Positions 44,939 to 54,680 of a DNA stretch of 64,000 nt are shown one piece after another; positions within the stretch are counted from its first letter, which is position 1, and every line of letters begins with the position of its first letter. The stretch comes from Cryptomeria japonica. Taxonomy: Eukaryota > Streptophyta > Pinopsida > Cupressales > Cupressaceae. The notes below the pieces were generated by a model. That model was not told the DNA's origin and ran no database searches. It saw only the letters and a list, made by a program, of their open reading frames with translations. Location of the stretch: contig NC_081409.1 of the NCBI RefSeq assembly GCF_030272615.1, positions 238,357,832 to 238,421,831 of the forward strand. The letters are read 5' to 3'. The position numbers and the translations under genes are program-made.

Positions 44939-45625
44939 TTGGTGCAAGAAGATATTATTAACACTTCTCTTAACGATTTCTCTCTTTGGGATGAAGCATC
45001 GAGGGATCATGTTAATTCTTCTCCTAAAATTTACCTTCCTCAAGAGAGTACTTTGGTGCAAGAAGATGATATTGTGATACAAGAGGTTAATATGGTGGAA
45101 AATCCCTTTAATTACACTTTACCTTTTATGCACTTCAATTCTCTCCATTCTAAGCAAGAATCATTGGTGACCTATAACCCTACCCATAAGAATGTTGCAG
45201 TGAAAGCTGATGATACCACTAAAACTTTTCTTAATGTCACTTTACCTTTCATACACGTAAATGATATATTTTATAGAGATGAAGTATTGATGGATCTTGT
45301 TAATCATTCTCACAAAGTTTGTCTTACTCATGAGGATGCCTTGGAGAAAGAGGATGATATCATTACTAATTTCCTTGATGCTCTCTCTTCTAGAGATGAA
45401 GTATTGATGGATCTTGTTAATCCTTCTCCCAAAGTTTTTCCTTCTCATGAGGACACCTTGGAGCAAGAGGATGATATCATTGGCACTTTCCTTGATGGTC
45501 TCCCTTCTAGGGATGAAGTATTGATTACTCAGGTTTATCCCTCTCCCAAAGTTGGTCTTGTCATGAGGATTTTTTGGTGCAAGAGGAGGATATCAATATC
45601 AATGTTTCCAATGTTTAATCTTTAG
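44939..45625 (+). pseudogene. Repeat-containing reading frame in a Gypsy relic
   Basis: A 228-codon frame of acidic, Asp/Glu- and Ser-rich sequence made largely of 39-residue repeats (RDEVLMDLVNPSPK, then SHEDTLEQEDDIIGTFLD). A fainter unit precedes them (SRDHVNSSPKIYLPQEST). No catalytic motif. It lies between an LTR/PBS and a Gypsy protease, so it is in the gag region, yet it lacks a recognisable capsid or zinc knuckle. The third strong unit has a small deletion near 45555 that shifts the frame and ends the ORF. Confidence 0.5.
45275..45590 (+). repeat. 117-bp tandem repeat (39 codons), about 2.7 copies
   Basis: AGAGATGAAGTATTGAT starts at 45275, 45392 and 45509 (the last as AGGGATGAAG), spaced exactly 117 bp. 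The first two units keep the frame; the third is truncated and shifted. Confidence 0.92.
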
Positions 45626-45899
45626 TAAATAAATATCCCAATCAGGTTAGTGTTGTTTATGTTTCTAGTCATGTGAAGATGAAAATTATTGTCCATATTC
45701 ATCAAGATGCCTCTCAACCTCAAAAGAAACTAGTGGTTGTTGTTAAAGGTAGGATGAATCAACAACCCAATTAATATACAGTAGCTCACACATGTAACAC
45801 TTGAAATAATAGGCAAGAATCAAATGTTCTTCTTACTTCTCAACCTTTTCTTGTTCCACCCCCTTGTCTTTTACAACATATTGGTAAGGAGTATGGTCT

Positions 45900-47200
45900 T
45901 ATTGAGAAACTTACTGCCACTCCAACTAAGATCTCCCTTTTGGATTTGATTCAAACTTCACCTACATACTATGGGATGCTCAAAGAAGCCTTACAAAAGG
46001 TAGCTGTCTCGCCTTCTTCTAGACCAAATGATGTAGCATCCTTTCTTGATCTATGCATAAAATAAAGCTAGATATTGTGTTTAAACAAGATGAGTTTACT
46101 TATTTGGAAATTCAAATTCAATGTTATCCCCTCATGATTAGGGTCCTCATTCATGGTAATGCTAAAAAATGTACCCCAGTTGATAATGGATCATGTCTTA
46201 ATATTTGTAGTGTTGACTTACTATATAAGATCAAAGTGGATATCTCCCTTAGTCAACCAAATTATCTTTGTATTCATGGCTTTTATAATTTTGATAAATA
46301 GTCATTAGGTACAATTAGGTTTCCTATTAAAGTAAGAGAGGCAATCCTACCCATTCTTATCCATGCCATGCACAATACTTTCACATACAACCTTCTTCTA
46401 GGTAGACCGTGGCTCCATACTATGCAAGTTGTTCCTTCTACTCTTAATCTCAATCTCAAATTCATTTATAATAACAAGATGTACACTCTAGAAGGCGATA
46501 AAAATCCATAGAGTGGTGTCCAAAAAGAGGTATCATCTATATATTCCCTTAATACTATGATTTAATATAAAACATAGCCTCATATCAATACTAATTTATT
46601 GGAAGAAAATCGGGGTCCTTTAGACTTTACACCCTACTTTTGTGAAGAGCATAAAGTCCCCAAATTTAAGAATCAAGTCTGGAAGGGTCCTAGTCAAATA
46701 TAAGTATAAGCCCTCTCCTTTTGACATTTTAACACTCACTAAAAAACTTATAATTGATTTGGAAAAATGATATGGAGTGGGTTTTAAATCCTTTCTAAAA
46801 ATAGATATAATGGACATGGTTTAAGATGTGTGCAACAAAGTGTTTAGGCTCATGAGAAATCTACATCCCACTTTTCTAAAGAGGGTTTAAGTTTCTAACC
46901 TCCTCATTTATCAAAATCCCCTCCTCCATCATCTAATGCATCAATTCATTCTTCTCTTAAATTTTCATCTAAACAAGAGAGTATTTTGCTCAAACTTCTT
47001 CAAGAAAGTTTTATTACCCTTCCTTGGCCCAAAGATAGGAAAAAATGTACACAAAATCTTGAGAATTATTCTCTTTGTGTTTATCATAATGAATGCCAAC
47101 CTTTGAAGACTAAAATTCAACTATTCATCGATTTTGGTTTGTTCAAATGACAAGCGACAATAAGTAGCACATTTGGATGACCCTTCAAAAGAATATTTAG
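45900..47200 (+). pseudogene. Ty3/Gypsy protease and linker remnant
   Basis: ISLLDLIQTSPTYYGML at ~45930 is a conserved pre-protease stretch of Tat/Athila-like elements. The protease follows: TPVDNGSCLNICSVDLL at ~46170 (DTG triad has become DNG), then LLLGRPWLHTM at ~46395 and VPSTLNLNLKFIYN. Thereafter only a degenerate linker is left (GVGFKSFLKIDIMD, NECQPLKTKIQLFID). RT is not found downstream. Multiple stops and frameshifts. Family call is good; sub-lineage is tentative. Confidence 0.7.
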
Positions 47201-47940
47201 TTTCTATTATGTTGCTCCTCACTACATGTGACATTGGTAGCTTATCTTTTGGGGAATCATTGTCATTCATGGTGGTACAATTTTATGTGCAACCATACTA
47301 GGTTAGTAATGCAATAGCTTATTTATTCTTGTCTCTTTGTTGGGCGGCAATAATAGTTCTCAATATTCTATCCTTCTTTAGGATCTAGTATCCCTTTATT
47401 GAGTTGTATATTTTCAAAATGGTTTGTCTTTCTTGCGTAGAATTGAGGATCTCTTCCTTGCTTGAAAGCATATATCTTTTAAAAATGATCTCTCCTCAGT
47501 GATAGGAAGTATTTAATGTTTCATCAAGCATATCCTCTCCTACAAATTGGGAAGGTGTGTATTCTTAGTCTTCTTTCCCTTTTGGCTGAAAATGTCATCT
47601 TTATTAAAGATCTCCTCTCTTTATGGAGCTACATATCTTTAAACAAATATATCTTTCTCCTCCTTTGATAGTCATGTATCCTTGATAAGGACCCCTTTAT
47701 GCATGTTGCAAGATATCTTTTTTTACAAATATCTCTTCCTTGCTTAAATAATTGTATCCCTTTAATGAATCTTCTTCCTAGCTTGGAAAACATGCATTTT
47801 TGTTGAGGATATCTCCTTGGTGGTGATGGTGTTTCTCCTTGAAGTGGATCCCTATCTTCCTTAAGATATCAACATGGAGGTAAGTTGAAATCTTAAGGGG
47901 AGGGGTTGTGGGCATATGAGGCCTCCTTATTGTTTTTGTT
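47201..47940. other. CT/T-rich DNA, no gene recognised
   Basis: Degenerate stretch with recurrent ATCTTT and CTCCT phrases. No motif that I can assign. Confidence 0.5.
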
Positions 47941-48270
47941 GGTGCATGCTACAATACCCATTTTGTAGTCAAATTTTCAGATTGCCTTGCAAACAATGGG
48001 TTTTGTTTGGTAATCTTAGTGTTGGCGCATGCTGCAACACCTATTTTGTAGTCAATTTTTCAAATTTACTTGCAAACATATAGTTTTATTTGGTGAACTT
48101 TGGGTTGGTGAACATTGTAACACCCATTTTGCAGTCTATTTTTTGGATTGCCTTTCAAACAGAGGGTTTCATTTGGTAATCTTTGTGTTCGGTGCATATT
48201 GCAACACCCATTTTGTAGTTATTTTTTTTAGATAATGAACCAAATAGAGATTTGTATTTGTAATCTTCCT
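47941..48270. repeat. 83-bp tandem repeat, four diverged copies
   Basis: GGTGCATGCTACAATACCC-like starts at 47941, 48024, 48107 and 48191. Each unit contains CCCATTTTGTAGT and TTTGGTAATCTT. Confidence 0.9.
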
Positions 48271-48590
48271 AACATGAATCACCCAACATAACACACCTTG
48301 TTGGCTGGTGGAATTCATGCTTTCTCATATCATCCATTGGTGTACGTCCTTATTCTTTCTATAATTCCACTTAGTGCTTTTGAATTAACATGCCAAGAAT
48401 GAAATTAGTAGTTGAGACATTTGACATCAAGGTCTCTTCAACTAGGTGAATTGGAACCTTTTGTTCGCTTTAGTACTAATGTTGTTTGATTTATATTTGA
48501 AGGTTATTTGTATGGATTGACAAGATCTCATGTTTGGGGGCATGATCATCCCTCAAACTTAGTTTCATCTTATACCTAGCTTATCTTTGT
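48271..48590. other. Spacer, no feature recognised
   Basis: No reading frame, LTR end or repeat that I can support. Confidence 0.5.
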
Positions 48591-48652
48591 TGCACATATG
48601 AGTCTTGGTTGTCATTGATGTCAAAGCTGCTAGTCATTCAATTATTGGTGCT
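48591..48652 (+). mobile_element. Head fragment of a Sirevirus-like LTR
   Basis: TGCACATATGAGTCTTGG through ATTATTGGTGCT matches the start of the full LTR at 48987. It then joins an inverted LTR tail. Confidence 0.75.
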
Positions 48653-48750
48653 CTGATACCACTTATTGAACACTACTAGATGGCTAAGAGGATGGGGAGG
48701 GGGGGAGGGTGGCGAATTAGTATTTACAAAACAATGAACATATTAAAACT
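48650..48750 (-). mobile_element. Inverted tail and primer-binding site of the same LTR type
   Basis: GCTCTGATACCA is the reverse complement of TGGTATCAGAGC. The following ATTGAACACT...ATGG and GAGG-rich stretch is the reverse complement of the LTR end at 50484-50524 (CACCCTCCTCTCAACC, then AGTGTTCAACA). Confidence 0.75.
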
Positions 48751-48986
48751 AGTAAGGTATATGGAGAGTTGTTTAATAGTTGATTATATGCAGGTTTTGT
48801 GCTCAATCTTCTTTTTTTGAAGATCTATGATGTTAGTGATTTTTTTTGTTAGGGGGAGTTACGAATTTTTATAGTTTTTTGGTGAGTAGAGTTTCCCATT
48901 GTTTTTTATGTCAAAGGGGAAGAATAATTTTTGTATATGGGGAGTGGTATTTTTGTTTTTCCGTCAATGACAAAGGGGAATATAGT
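48751..48986 (+). other. 3' untranslated region of a Sirevirus-like element with two polypurine tracts
   Basis: ATGTCAAAGGGGAAG at about 48908 and ATGACAAAGGGGAATATAG at about 48967-48985, the latter directly before the LTR. No coding part of the element is preserved here. Confidence 0.65.
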
Positions 48987-50524
48987 TGCACATATGAGTC
49001 CTGGTTGTTGTTGATGTCAAACCTACTATTAGTCCGACTATTGGTGCTATTGGCTCGATTGTTGTTTTTGATGTCAAACTTGTTAATTGGTTCATGTCTA
49101 TTTTGATTGATGGTCCAACCATTGGTCGGGAAGTGACATGATGTGAGAGTATGTGGTTTGATAATATTCTAGCCGAATCTTTGATATTGATTATATCTGG
49201 ATGTTGGTTTGGATGTCTGTCAGTAAGTGATATTATGCATAATTGTATGTAGATTTTGTGCAGAATAATGTGTTGCTTTCAATAACATGTGGATATGCTA
49301 TGGAAACTAATTGTAAGTGTTTTGGATGATAAGTGTTGATGATATATTGTGGTTTTGGAGGATGTCCATATTTTTTTGTCTTGGTCTAAAAACTGTTCTG
49401 GTGGATAGTATCTTTGTCTGGTAATGTATGGTTGTACCAGATATGTATTAGATGGACTTGTAAGTTGGTAAAGAATTGTTATCATGGACTAATCTTCTTA
49501 TATTTAAGATTTTTAGTTGAATAGATGTTTCTCTATGAGCGCTATCTATGTTTGTGATAAGAGTTTGTACAGTTTCAGGATGTTGTGGAGGAATGCACTA
49601 CCTTCCTCATCTTTCTATTTATCTATGGGTGTTCTAGATCATTGGATTATGCTTCTAGTATGACATGTTACTTTTTTTGTGATCCACATAGCTTTTTTTT
49701 TTGGATCCGTATTAAGAGTTTGGGTAAAAAATATTGATATGAACTATCCTATATGTTTTGGTTGGAGCGGTCGTGTGTAAAGTCTTTTGGTGACATTTGT
49801 AAGGTGTGCCAACTTGGTGTGAATCTCCACGCGTCTTTTTATATTACACATTTAATGTTTTGAGTCGTCATATAGACACTACATCTTTAAGCCAACCTAA
49901 TCGAGGTTATTGATGATCTAGTTGGTATATAATGGATAGATCAGTTGGGTTATGTGGGTAGAAGGATTAGTGATATGGATTAGAGATATAAAATAGAATG
50001 AAGTAAAGTATTATGCAAATGTGAAGCAATTTTAAGGTGATACAATGGTCCAGGTGTGTGACGGTGCAGAGATAGAAGATGTATTAGATGAGTATTAAGC
50101 TATGAACATTTATTTGCATTTTGATAGATGTCATTCTCTCTTGCAATTCAATCTCTTATTATCATTATTGTTGTATTTGGACAAGCATTTTGTATCTTGA
50201 CTCAAAGAAGTGTTCTTAAATTGTGCAAGCCTCTCTTTTGTAACTTTCCCTAAGGTTGTGTGCCTTAGAGAAATGAGCTCCCTAGTCTATGAACAAAATA
50301 ATTATAAACACCTATTTCATATATTGGGAGTTTGATTCTCACTGTGGTTTTTCCCATTTTTGATTTTCCATGTAAAATATTGGTGTTCTTATGTGGATGC
50401 ATTTGATATTTCAGTTATTTATTTACATGCGTGCATATGGTGAATGGATGTTATGGATTTAGTCTGCTCAAGTTTTTGTATACGCTGATTCACCCTCCTC
50501 TCAACCATTTGACAGTGTTCAACA
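48987..50524 (+). mobile_element. 3' LTR of a Sirevirus-like element (about 1.54 kb)
   Basis: Starts TGCACATATGAGTCC after the polypurine tract and ends ACAGTGTTCAACA. A GATATAAAATAG box at ~49986 is a promoter candidate. The opposing LTR would be the disrupted pieces at 48.59-48.75 kb, or lie elsewhere. No clear target duplication. Confidence 0.7.
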
Positions 50525-50788
50525 ATCTTGTTCTCAAATGCTCTATATCTTCATCTCTACTTTATTATGAGTTTATTCATAAGTTAATACTTCCACTAAA
50601 GTGGTGGCTAAATTTAATATCGTGAATTGTACTCCTTTAATTATGAGTCTAATTTCACATTCTTCCTAGCACTAATTTTAGTTCTCTCATTTCTCTAATA
50701 TTTTGGGACCATTTCTTGCCTTGAATTAACTCTTAACTCAATAATATGAGTCCTATCTTACTTTAAAATTTCAACACATACCTATTTG
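50525..50788. other. Spacer, then target duplication of the Tork-like element
   Basis: No gene. The last five bases, ATTTG (50784-50788), are repeated at 63512-63516. Confidence 0.7.
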
Positions 50789-51693
50789 TGTTGGGAAAAT
50801 GGTGTCTCAACCTTACATTTATATGAGGTTACTATTTATAGTAAGTTTTCATTTGGGCATGAAATGGTGTTAAATTCTCCCCGAAGCTTCTAGTTGGCTA
50901 GATAAGCATTCTGGTAAAGTTATATCGCAAGATCAAAACTATTTTTGAAGATATTAAAGTTCTCATTTTGGAGGGGTGCAATGAAAGGTTTAAATTTAAT
51001 TTTGAGGACTTTAGAGGTCCCAAAACACCTTGAAAAGTGGGCATAAGTGACATAGCTACTTACAAGGCAATAGACCACTTTTCGAGCTTTGTAACGCTTC
51101 AAACAATTCATCAATATGACACACGGATCTCAAGTTATGGCCTCCAAAAGTTTGTATTCCTGAAATAAAAAATATAAATTGTATCAGACACATAAATGAG
51201 TTTTAAAAGGGAGGGACACATGTTGATGTGTGTTTTAACATGCCATAGGGAATCTAGAAGGAAGATAAGGTTGACCAAACTTTATTGGGTGGTTTTAGCC
51301 CATGGTTTGGTAATACCGTTTGACGGTTTTTTGTATTGTATCTTCTATATATGAGGTACGTGAGATAGAGGTTGTGTGTAAGAATCTTAAGGTGATTGAG
51401 TTACCTTTGAGTCTTTAATTAGTGGTACTCCTATGAAGAGCTTTCTTTGCAAGTATATTTTAATATATTATTGATTGCTAAATAATATATTGAGCTACTT
51501 TTGGAGTGTGGGGTTTTTTCCCCGAAAGGGTTTTCCCCACGTAAATCACTGTGTTGTTGTGTTGTGGTATGCATGATATTTTGATTATTTATGTTAAGTT
51601 TCTGTAACTGTTGTAATGATCTGTAAAAGCTTTTGCATTATCCTCTTCTAAAGGTTAGTGTAGGAAGTTTTTCCGCTATTTAACTTCCTTACA
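50789..51693 (+). repeat. 5' LTR of the Tork-like element
   Basis: TGTTGGGAAAATGG to TAACTTCCTTACA. Contains a TATATATGAGG promoter candidate near 51347. Confidence 0.9.
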
Positions 51694-51695
51694 AG

Positions 51696-51707
51696 TGGTA
51701 TCAGAGC
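51696..51707 (+). other. Primer-binding site of the Tork-like element
   Basis: TGGTATCAGAGC exactly, two bases after the LTR: initiator-Met tRNA type. Confidence 0.92.
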
Positions 51708-51817
51708 CTGATCACCTTTGGTTTCAGTTGTGGGTTGTTGGGTTTTTTGAACTAATCTAGATTTCGGTGGTAGCTTGTGTAGAAGACACCTTTTAATCTT
51801 GTTACAAAAAATTTCAG

Positions 51818-52336
51818 ATGGCAATTTTGTCAGAGAGAATAGAGGCAGAGAAATTTAATGGTAGTAATTTTGAGATGTGGAAGTTGAAGATGGAAGATCT
51901 GCCAATAGATCGAGATCTATGGGATGTTGTTGATGTGAATGTCTCAAGACCTACATATCCTACTACAACTACTTAGTATGATGTTATGGACCGAAAAGCT
52001 AAGGGTCTAATCAGATTGTGCCTGGAAGACTCTATTCTAATTAATGTCCACAAAGAGAACACCACAAAGAATTTATGGACTAAGCTTGGTGATATGTATC
52101 AAGCCAAATCTTTATTAAATCGGATTTTCTTGAGGATATTTCTTGAAGATGGAAGAGGGTGGACGAATTGCAAATCACCTAGAAGCATTTAATATGTCGA
52201 TTGGTGTTAAAATGGACGAAGAGGAGAAATGCCATATCTTTCTTTGTTCTTTGCCCAATTCATGAGATTCTCTTGTTATGGTTATATGTTGGTGGCTCAA
52301 TTGGTATCTATTGGTGTTAAAATGGATGAAGAGGAG
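51818..52336 (+). pseudogene. Tork-like gag, part before the nested insertion
   Basis: ATG at 51818 gives MAILSERIEAEKFNGSNFEM, then WKLKMEDLPIDRDLWDVVD, the classic Tork/Tnt1-type gag start. DRKAKGLIRLCLEDSIL and LWTKLGDMYQAKSLLN follow. Stops and a frameshift appear at 51975 and after ~52130. A ~110-bp direct repeat (52199 and 52309, GGTGTTAAAATGGA) lies just before the insertion point. Confidence 0.85.
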
Positions 52337-53149
52337 TGTTGGCATATGCACACTCTAATGAGACATTGTATATGATTGAAGGTTTTGTCATTGATGGCAA
52401 CCTTGCAATCCTATGGCACCGGCAAGACATTATACTAGCAAAGCATTACACCGGCAAGATAGTGCACCAGCATCAGCAGATCACACTCTACACTGGCACT
52501 CAGGACACCGACACAGAAGAAAAGAAGTATATCGACACAGAGGCCGATAGGATTTTTGTTATATAATATTTTGTTTATTATTGTAAGCCGACTTGGAAAA
52601 TTGTAAAATGACTCTTATATATAAAGGAGATCATTGTAGACATTTGTACAAGTGAAGTAGAAGCATTAAGGAAAATATTAGGCAGACCTAATGTGCGAAA
52701 TATAGGTCAAAGGGTATGTGTAAAGAACAGAGCAGGAACCGGTACTGAATCTGGCATTGAAGATGCTATTGTAAAGCAGTACAAGTTATTGGATTAGTGT
52801 AATCCTTATTTGTAAGTCAGTGTGACTTCCCATTGAGCAGTGAGCTCTAGGCAGTTGGCCTTCTTGCATGTGCAGGCCCCTATTGTAAGTAATATTCTCT
52901 TATTGGCCAGTGAGTGAATATTGTGGGTCACAAATCCCACCGAGGTTTTTCCCACACTGGGTTTCCTCGTTAACATCTTGTGTTATGGTGTACTTTTCAT
53001 GCGGATGTTTTTTATTTTGTTTATTGCTTTATTTCTTCCATACCGGTACACTGTTATATTATGTTTTGCATGTTTTAACTTAAGAAATTCTTATTACTGG
53101 TTAGATGCTGATTCACCCCCCCTTCTCAGTATCTGTGGGAACCCTAACA
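52337..53149 (+). repeat. 5' LTR of the nested element
   Basis: TGTTGGCATATGCAC to GGAACCCTAACA. Several ACCGG(T) motifs; TATATATAAAGG near 52616 is the TATA candidate. Confidence 0.92.
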
Positions 53150-53151
53150 AT

Positions 53152-53165
53152 TGGTATCAGAGCTT
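53152..53165 (+). other. Primer-binding site of the nested element
   Basis: TGGTATCAGAGCTTGG begins two bases after the LTR. Confidence 0.92.
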
Positions 53166-53220
53166 GGTCCTCTATTTTCAGAAGCCTAACAGCTCGAGGA
53201 AGATCTTGACACCGGTAAAG

Positions 53221-54237
53221 ATGGAAAATCTGATGAAGCAACTTGAAGGAGCTCTTACAGACTATGATGCAGAGAAATTGAAAAATATCAAATTAGAAGA
53301 TGATTTAAGGGCAGCTCAGGATATCATTCAGGCACTTCAAGAAAATTTTATTCTTGCAAGAAATAAGAGAAGAGAACTTTGTGAAAAATTGCAAAATGAG
53401 AATGATGAAAAGGAATCACTTAATGATATGATAAGCAAGTTGAAACAAGAGATCATGACAACAAAAAATGAAATGCAAGATATGACTATGAGATTTTGCA
53501 AAGAGATTGAGGACAGGAAGAAGAATGAAGAAGAATTGACCAGAAGACTAAGTGATGGAGCAAATGAGAACACAAGACTTAGCTATGAAAATGACATGTT
53601 GAAGATAGATCTTATGCATACTCAGAATGACTCAAATGAACTGATGAGACAAAAAGAAATCTTGGAAAGAGAACTGGAAATTGCAAATCAACACAAAGAA
53701 AAATTCAAGAAAAGCTCAGAGGAACTTGGTACCTTGCTGAAGAATCAAAAACCTAAAGGTGACACTTCTGGAATTGGCTTTGAAGTTGGTGAAAGCTCTG
53801 GTACTGCAAATACTCAAGATCAAAGCAAACCGGTAAGACAACCTAATGCTTATAAATTCAATGGAAAATGCTTTAACTATAATAAGTATGGTCATAGAGA
53901 AAATGAATGTAGATCTAGGAATTATCAGAATATCAACACACCCACTGGTCAATGTTCGAAATGCAACAGAGTTGGTCACAATTCTGAAAACTGTAGAATG
54001 AATGTGAGATGTTATGTTTGTGGAAGATTTGGACATTTATCAAATCAATGCAGAACACAAACTGGCATAGGTTATGGGAAAGCTATTCAGAAGAATAATG
54101 TAACTTGTTATGCATGTAACAAGATTGGGCATATTGCTAAATTTTGTAGAAGTAAAGGAACACCGGTAGACAACAAAAGTGATAGCTTGAAAGGTAAAGA
54201 AAAAGTTGAAGAGGTTAAGCAAGAATTCTCAAAATAA
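53221..54237 (+). CDS. Coiled-coil protein with four zinc knuckles (gag-like) of the nested element
   Basis: From the ATG at 53221 (MENLMKQLEGALTDYD), 56 bp after the primer-binding site, 338 residues are open; the frame also extends upstream into the LTR, but this ATG fits the transcript. Residues ~1-190 are charged heptad-like coiled coil (LEDDLRAAQDI, LNDMISKLKQEI, KEILERELEIANQ). Then a Ser/Gly/Gln linker and four CCHC-type knuckles: CFNYNKYGHRENEC (second Cys replaced by Tyr), CSKCNRVGHNSENC, CYVCGRFGHLSNQC and CYACNKIGHIAKFC. Zinc knuckles bind nucleic acid in gag proteins. The usual capsid part of Copia gag is absent. It appears intact. Function as RNA-binding or packaging protein is inferred. 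Confidence 0.8.
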   Translation: MENLMKQLEGALTDYDAEKLKNIKLEDDLRAAQDIIQALQENFILARNKRRELCEKLQNENDEKESLNDMISKLKQEIMTTKNEMQDMTMRFCKEIEDRKKNEEELTRRLSDGANENTRLSYENDMLKIDLMHTQNDSNELMRQKEILERELEIANQHKEKFKKSSEELGTLLKNQKPKGDTSGIGFEVGESSGTANTQDQSKPVRQPNAYKFNGKCFNYNKYGHRENECRSRNYQNINTPTGQCSKCNRVGHNSENCRMNVRCYVCGRFGHLSNQCRTQTGIGYGKAIQKNNVTCYACNKIGHIAKFCRSKGTPVDNKSDSLKGKEKVEEVKQEFSK

Positions 54238-54534
54238 TGGATTAGAAAAGTTGATCTAAATATTGGGAATACTCCTCCATCGGTAGAACAAACCAATGCT
54301 TCACCGGCAGGATAGAGTGATGCTTCACTGGAAGGACAGAGCAGTGCTCCATCGACAGGAAGATCTTCATCTAATTGAAGAGAATTTCCTTGAGGGTTTG
54401 GCAATCTATTGATACATGTGCTAATTATTCCCTTGGTTAGAGATAAGAAGTTGAAAATTATCTATTATCGGCAAACAATGTTAAGTGAATACTTAACTGG
54501 CATGCAATTAATGTGGTAGATGGCGAAAAGACAT

Positions 54535-54542
54535 TATAAAAG
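54535..54542 (+). promoter_or_regulatory. TATA-like box upstream of the large ORF in the nested element
   Basis: TATAAAAG about 140 bp before the ATG at 54681, followed by a C/T-rich stretch and an AGAGAGCGCGAAG leader. The reading frame between the zinc-knuckle protein and this box is broken, so the second protein may be expressed from its own promoter. Inference from position and sequence only. Confidence 0.4.
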
Positions 54543-54680
54543 TAAGGTTTTGGCTCCATTTCATTTCACCGTGATTTCAAATTTTCAGAGAGCGCGAAGA
54601 TTTCGAGCTAAGACATTTCAAGCAAGAAGCAAGCACACTCCAAGCAATCATCCATCCAAGGCAATAAAAGGTATTTAATC

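Noticed and set aside
52921-53220. Upstream extension of the zinc-knuckle protein frame
   Set aside because: The first 100 codons run through the LTR end and primer-binding site; the ATG at 53221 after the leader is the likelier start.
53337-54404. Minus-strand frames opposite the zinc-knuckle protein
   Set aside because: Antisense of a well supported coding region; hydrophobic composition derives from the complement of Lys/Glu-rich codons.
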